Source of the DNA: an uncultured Bacteroidota bacterium
GTDB lineage: Bacteria > Bacteroidota > Bacteroidia > Flavobacteriales > Flavobacteriaceae
Assembly (NCBI GenBank): GCA_902595555.1
Contig: CACJQM010000004.1
Location: 62,001-126,000, forward strand
Direction: 5' to 3'
DNA length: 64,000 nucleotides
The position numbers and the translations under genes were made by a program. Within the stretch, counting starts at the first letter, position 1. Each line of letters opens with the position of its first letter. Shown here piece after piece: positions 61,044 to 64,000 of the stretch. The notes under the pieces were generated by a model. That model was not told where the DNA came from, did not search any database, and saw nothing but the letters and a program-made list of their open reading frames with translations.

Positions 61044-62078
61044 TTAATCTGAGTAAACTGTTCTAAAACCTGTGTGTAATGAGCTTGAGTCTGGTGTTGT
61101 TTTCATTCTTGCTGCATTACGATATCCACTACAATAAGAATCGTTACATAAAAAACTACCTCCTCTAATTACCTTCTTTTGACTGTAGGGTTCAACGGGA
61201 TCATAACTGCTTTCCGGACCCTGAGGATTAACTATACCTCTCTTTGGTAACATTGAATAATATTCAGAGTGATACCAATCAAAACACCATTCCCAAACAT
61301 TACCACCAATATCATAAAGTCCATATCCATTAGGTGAAAATGATTTAACAGGAGATGAATAATAAAATTTATCTAAGACAGTATTGGTGTTAGGGAAGCT
61401 ACCATTCCAGCTGTTTGCCTTATAATCATTTTCATCAATTTTTTCATTTCCCCAACTGTAAATTTTATTTGATTTACCTCCTCTTGATGCATATTCAAAT
61501 TCCGCCTCGGTTGGTAATCTTTTTCCAGACCAATTACAATATGCTATAGCATCTTCCCAACTTACATGAACTACGGGATAATCATCTTTACCAATAATAT
61601 CACTATCGGGTCCAAATGGTTGTCTCCAATTCGCGTTTCTAACCAGTGACCACCATTTTGAGTAATCATTCAAGTTTTCAGTCTGAACTTCGCTAAATAC
61701 TAATGAAGCAGGTTCAAGTAAACTATCATCTGGTTTTGGTGTGCCTGGTGGCAATGCAGATTTAATTTCATCCCAATTAATTTTTCTTTCTGCAGTTGTA
61801 ATGTATCCAGTTTCATCAACAAATTTTTTAAACTGAGCATTTGTAACTTCAGTTTGATCCATCCAAAATGAACTTACTTCAACACTGTGTTTTGGAAATT
61901 CATCACTCCTTGCTTCTTCATTATCACCTCCCATCAAAAATTTTCCTCCTTCAATAAAAACCATACCATCCTTAACCACTGGATTAGCGTTTTGTGATTT
62001 TTTATTGGAATTACAACCTAATAAAAGCAATGAAGTAAAAACTAAAAAGAATTGAAATATATTATTGATTTTATTCAC
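61044..62078 (-). CDS. lipoprotein formylglycine-generating enzyme (FGE/SUMF1 family)
   Basis: A 344-residue protein with a lipoprotein signal (VFTSLLLLGCNSN, Cys22) and a complete FGE-sulfatase domain: VFIEGGKFLMGGDNEEARSD, FWMDQTEVTNAQFKKFVDET, VSWEDAIAYCNWSGKRLPTE and GNVWEWCFDWY. The copper/active-site pair of SUMF1 is kept in GGSFLCNDSYCSGYRNAARM (Cys311 and Cys316). This separates it from the gliding/T9SS proteins GldJ and GldK, which have the fold but not the pair. It probably oxidises Cys to formylglycine in exported sulfatases such as the one at 57.1-58.6 kb. The start is GTG 62078. Confidence 0.92.
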   Translation of the reverse strand: MNKINNIFQFFLVFTSLLLLGCNSNKKSQNANPVVKDGMVFIEGGKFLMGGDNEEARSDEFPKHSVEVSSFWMDQTEVTNAQFKKFVDETGYITTAERKINWDEIKSALPPGTPKPDDSLLEPASLVFSEVQTENLNDYSKWWSLVRNANWRQPFGPDSDIIGKDDYPVVHVSWEDAIAYCNWSGKRLPTEAEFEYASRGGKSNKIYSWGNEKIDENDYKANSWNGSFPNTNTVLDKFYYSSPVKSFSPNGYGLYDIGGNVWEWCFDWYHSEYYSMLPKRGIVNPQGPESSYDPVEPYSQKKVIRGGSFLCNDSYCSGYRNAARMKTTPDSSSLHTGFRTVYSD

Positions 62079-62120
62079 TTTTTATTGAAATAAATTATTA
62101 CTAAATTACATACATCAAGT

Positions 62121-62375
62121 ATGAAAAACAATAAAGCTGAAATTTACTGGAAAAAAAATCTTAGATACTTAACCATACTTTTATCAATTTGGTTTTTAGT
62201 TTCTTTTGGTTTCGGAATACTTTTAGCTGATCAATTAAATGAAATTCAATTCTTTGGTTTCAAGCTTGGATTTTGGTTTGCTCAGCAAGGTTCTATATAC
62301 ACCTTTGTTATTTTAATTTTTGTTTACATTTTTTTGATGAATAGACTTGATAAATTTTATAGGTCTAAAAAATAA
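62121..62375 (+). CDS. DUF4212 small subunit of a sodium/solute symporter
   Basis: An 84-residue protein with two helices: YLTILLSIWFLVSFGFGILL and GSIYTFVILIFVYIFLMNRL, with the typical FFGFKLGFWFAQQGS between them. It is the DUF4212 partner always found before an SSS transporter of the VC_2705 type. It lies 6 bases before that gene. Confidence 0.93.
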   Translation: MKNNKAEIYWKKNLRYLTILLSIWFLVSFGFGILLADQLNEIQFFGFKLGFWFAQQGSIYTFVILIFVYIFLMNRLDKFYRSKK

Positions 62376-62381
62376 ATCATA

Positions 62382-64000
62382 ATGTCTTTACAAATTTGGA
62401 TTTGGATAATTGTAGGTTTAACTTTTGCTCTGTACATAGGTATAGCCATATGGTCAAAAGCAGGGTCTACAAATGAATTCTACATAGCTGGAAAAGGAGT
62501 TAATCCTATTGCAAATGGCATGGCCACAGCAGCTGATTGGATGAGTGCTGCATCCTTCATTTCCATGGCAGGAATTATATCTTTTATTGGATACGATGGA
62601 TCAGTATATTTGATGGGTTGGACTGGTGGATACGTTTTGCTCGCTTTATTACTTGCACCATATTTAAGAAAGTTTGGAAAATTTACTGTACCCGATTTTA
62701 TTGGGGATCGGTACTACTCTAATGTTGCTAGAACTGTAGCGGTTTTTTGCGCATTAATCGTTTCATTTACCTATATAGCTGGTCAGATGAGAGGAGTTGG
62801 AATTGTTTTTTCTAGATATTTAGAAGTTGATATAAATTCAGGTGTATTTATTGGAATGGGCATAGTTCTTTTTTATGCTATTCTTGGTGGTATGAAAGGA
62901 ATAACTTACACACAGGTTGCTCAATATTGTGTTTTAATTTTTGCATTCATGGTACCTGCAATTTTTATCTCTATTCAGATGACAGGAAATCCAATACCAC
63001 AGCTTGGTTTTGGATCTGAATCAACTGATGGAGTATACTTACTTGACAAATTAAACGGGCTTCATCAAGAATTGGGTTTTAGTGAATATACATCTGGATC
63101 TAAATCTACTTTAGATGTTTTTCTTATAACTGCTGCCCTTATGATTGGAACTGCTGGACTTCCTCATGTTATAGTTAGATTTTTTACTGTAAAAAAAGTC
63201 AGCGATGCAAGAAAATCTGCAGGATGGGCACTTCTATTTATAGCGATACTTTACACAACTGCACCTGCTATTGCTGTTTTTGCTAGAACAAATTTAATTG
63301 AGACAGTTTCAGAAAAAGATTACTCAACAATGCCTTACTGGTTTAAAAAATGGGAAGAGACTGGTCTATTAAAATATGATGATAAAAATAATGACAATAT
63401 AATTCAATATCTGGGTGATGAACAATTAAATGAATTAACGATAGATAAAGACATCATGGTTTTAGCCAACCCTGAAATTGCCCAACTTCCTAATTGGGTT
63501 ATCGCACTTTTAGCTGCTGGTGCAATTGCAGCTGCACTATCTACTGCTGCAGGACTTTTACTTGTTATTTCATCTTCAATTTCACATGATTTAATTAAAA
63601 GAATAATTAATCCAGAAATCAGCGATAAAGGAGAATTAATTGCTGCTAGAGTATCTGCTTTTTTTGCAGTTATGCTGGCTGGATATTTTGGAATAAATCC
63701 ACCTGACTTTGTTGCTGCTACAGTTGCATTGGCTTTTGGTTTGGCAGCGGCATCATTTTTTCCTGCAATTGTATTGGGAATTTTTTATAAAAAAATGAAT
63801 AAAGAAGGTGCTATTTCTGGTATGTTGATTGGAATTTTATCCATGCTTTTTTACATGACTAAATTTAAATTTGGCTGGTTTGGTGGTGGAAGCTCAGAAG
63901 ATTGGTGGTTTGGTATATCACCTGAAGGGTTTGGAACAATAGCAATGCTTATCAATTTAATTGTTTCTATAACAGTTGCAAATTTTACAGCCTCTCCACC
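62382..64000 (+). CDS. sodium:solute symporter, VC_2705 type (cut by window end)
   Basis: The frame from ATG 62382 is open to the window end and gives about 540 residues of an SSS transporter ([58 protein letters not shown]). Proteins of this type with a DUF4212 partner are predicted to take up acetate or another small organic acid with Na+. The 3' end lies beyond the window. A soluble insertion near residues 310-360 is as seen in this group. Confidence 0.93.
   Translation, partial: MSLQIWIWIIVGLTFALYIGIAIWSKAGSTNEFYIAGKGVNPIANGMATAADWMSAASFISMAGIISFIGYDGSVYLMGWTGGYVLLALLLAPYLRKFGKFTVPDFIGDRYYSNVARTVAVFCALIVSFTYIAGQMRGVGIVFSRYLEVDINSGVFIGMGIVLFYAILGGMKGITYTQVAQYCVLIFAFMVPAIFISIQMTGNPIPQLGFGSESTDGVYLLDKLNGLHQELGFSEYTSGSKSTLDVFLITAALMIGTAGLPHVIVRFFTVKKVSDARKSAGWALLFIAILYTTAPAIAVFARTNLIETVSEKDYSTMPYWFKKWEETGLLKYDDKNNDNIIQYLGDEQLNELTIDKDIMVLANPEIAQLPNWVIALLAAGAIAAALSTAAGLLLVISSSISHDLIKRIINPEISDKGELIAARVSAFFAVMLAGYFGINPPDFVAATVALAFGLAAASFFPAIVLGIFYKKMNKEGAISGMLIGILSMLFYMTKFKFGWFGGGSSEDWWFGISPEGFGTIAMLINLIVSITVANFTASP

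Noticed and set aside
61044-62078. Gliding/T9SS protein GldJ or GldK
   Set aside because: These share the FGE fold but lack the Cys pair, while this protein keeps both and is shorter than GldK, with no other gld genes nearby.
62537-62722. Small open frame inside the last symporter gene
   Set aside because: It is an out-of-frame shadow of the SSS transporter that starts at 62382.
1-64000. CRISPR arrays, insertion sequences, prophage or integrated elements
   Set aside because: I saw no regularly spaced short repeats, transposase, integrase or att-like duplication beside either tRNA. The only long repeat is the propeller tail pair.

Overview
The window is a stretch of chromosome from a bacterium of the Bacteroidota, most likely an uncultured marine member of the Flavobacteriia with a compact, AT-rich genome. 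The evidence is the flavobacterial gene order (pdhB; etfB-etfA-DUF151 nuclease-nupC-thyA; 2TM-folA-fabD), type IX secretion (T9SS) sorting tails, many lipoproteins, a mevalonate pathway including a GYDIA-type GHMP kinase, Na+-coupled transporters, a proton/sodium-pumping pyrophosphatase, and -7 promoter boxes of the Bacteroidota form TAnnTTTG. Genes are packed with gaps of a few bases, many ATGA-type overlaps and convergent gene ends that run into each other. No stretch of 300 bases lacks a gene. I saw no CRISPR array, insertion sequence, prophage or rRNA.

Layout. 1-6.6 kb: hppA (cut by the window edge), pdhB, etfBA, a DUF151 nuclease, nupC, thyA. 6.6-16 kb: two giant secreted beta-propeller proteins in tandem with T9SS tails, then a lipoprotein. 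The first giant is broken by a one-base frameshift, and the two share an almost perfectly duplicated 3' end. 16-22 kb: a class V aminotransferase, a dihydrofolate reductase fused to a 2TM membrane domain, fabD, a DegT aminotransferase, waaA and a secreted protein. tRNA-Leu(TAG) lies at 22 kb. 22-32.5 kb: an M20 dipeptidase, hemW, ruvC, a DUF456 protein, and an envelope block (PPIase, small membrane protein, lptC, TPR protein, outer membrane protein, coaX). tRNA-Phe(GAA) lies at 32.6 kb.

33-38.8 kb is a predicted periplasmic sugar-oxidation cluster: GMC oxidoreductase plus small subunit, a DUF1080 protein (3-keto-disaccharide hydrolase family), a Tat-exported Gfo/Idh/MocA oxidoreductase and a ThuA-like protein. 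38.8-44.2 kb is a co-oriented run: trmB, an alkyltransferase-like protein, apbC, nfu, ferredoxin-NADP reductase, and the mevalonate enzymes MvaD and mevalonate kinase. 44.2-50.3 kb: a LuxE-like ligase, tyrS, a DUF4296 lipoprotein, pyrC, a polyprenol-phosphate mannosyltransferase, hemD and a thioredoxin.

50.3-58.6 kb is a long minus-strand run: arylsulfatase, nucleotidyltransferase, SSS symporter, NagB-PIG-L fusion, CutC, POT transporter. It looks like uptake and breakdown of a (possibly sulfated) amino sugar. 58.7-61 kb holds HMG-CoA reductase and a GYDIA kinase, completing most of a mevalonate pathway with the genes at 39-41 kb. 61-64 kb: a lipoprotein formylglycine-generating enzyme, which can mature the nearby Cys-type sulfatase, and a DUF4212/SSS symporter pair cut by the window edge.

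The observations most worth a second look are the duplicated and frameshifted propeller tails, the 2TM-DHFR fusion, the 3-keto-glycoside cluster, the sulfatase/amino-sugar run with its FGE, and the orphan lipoprotein at 32.7 kb. I found no single system I can claim as wholly new.
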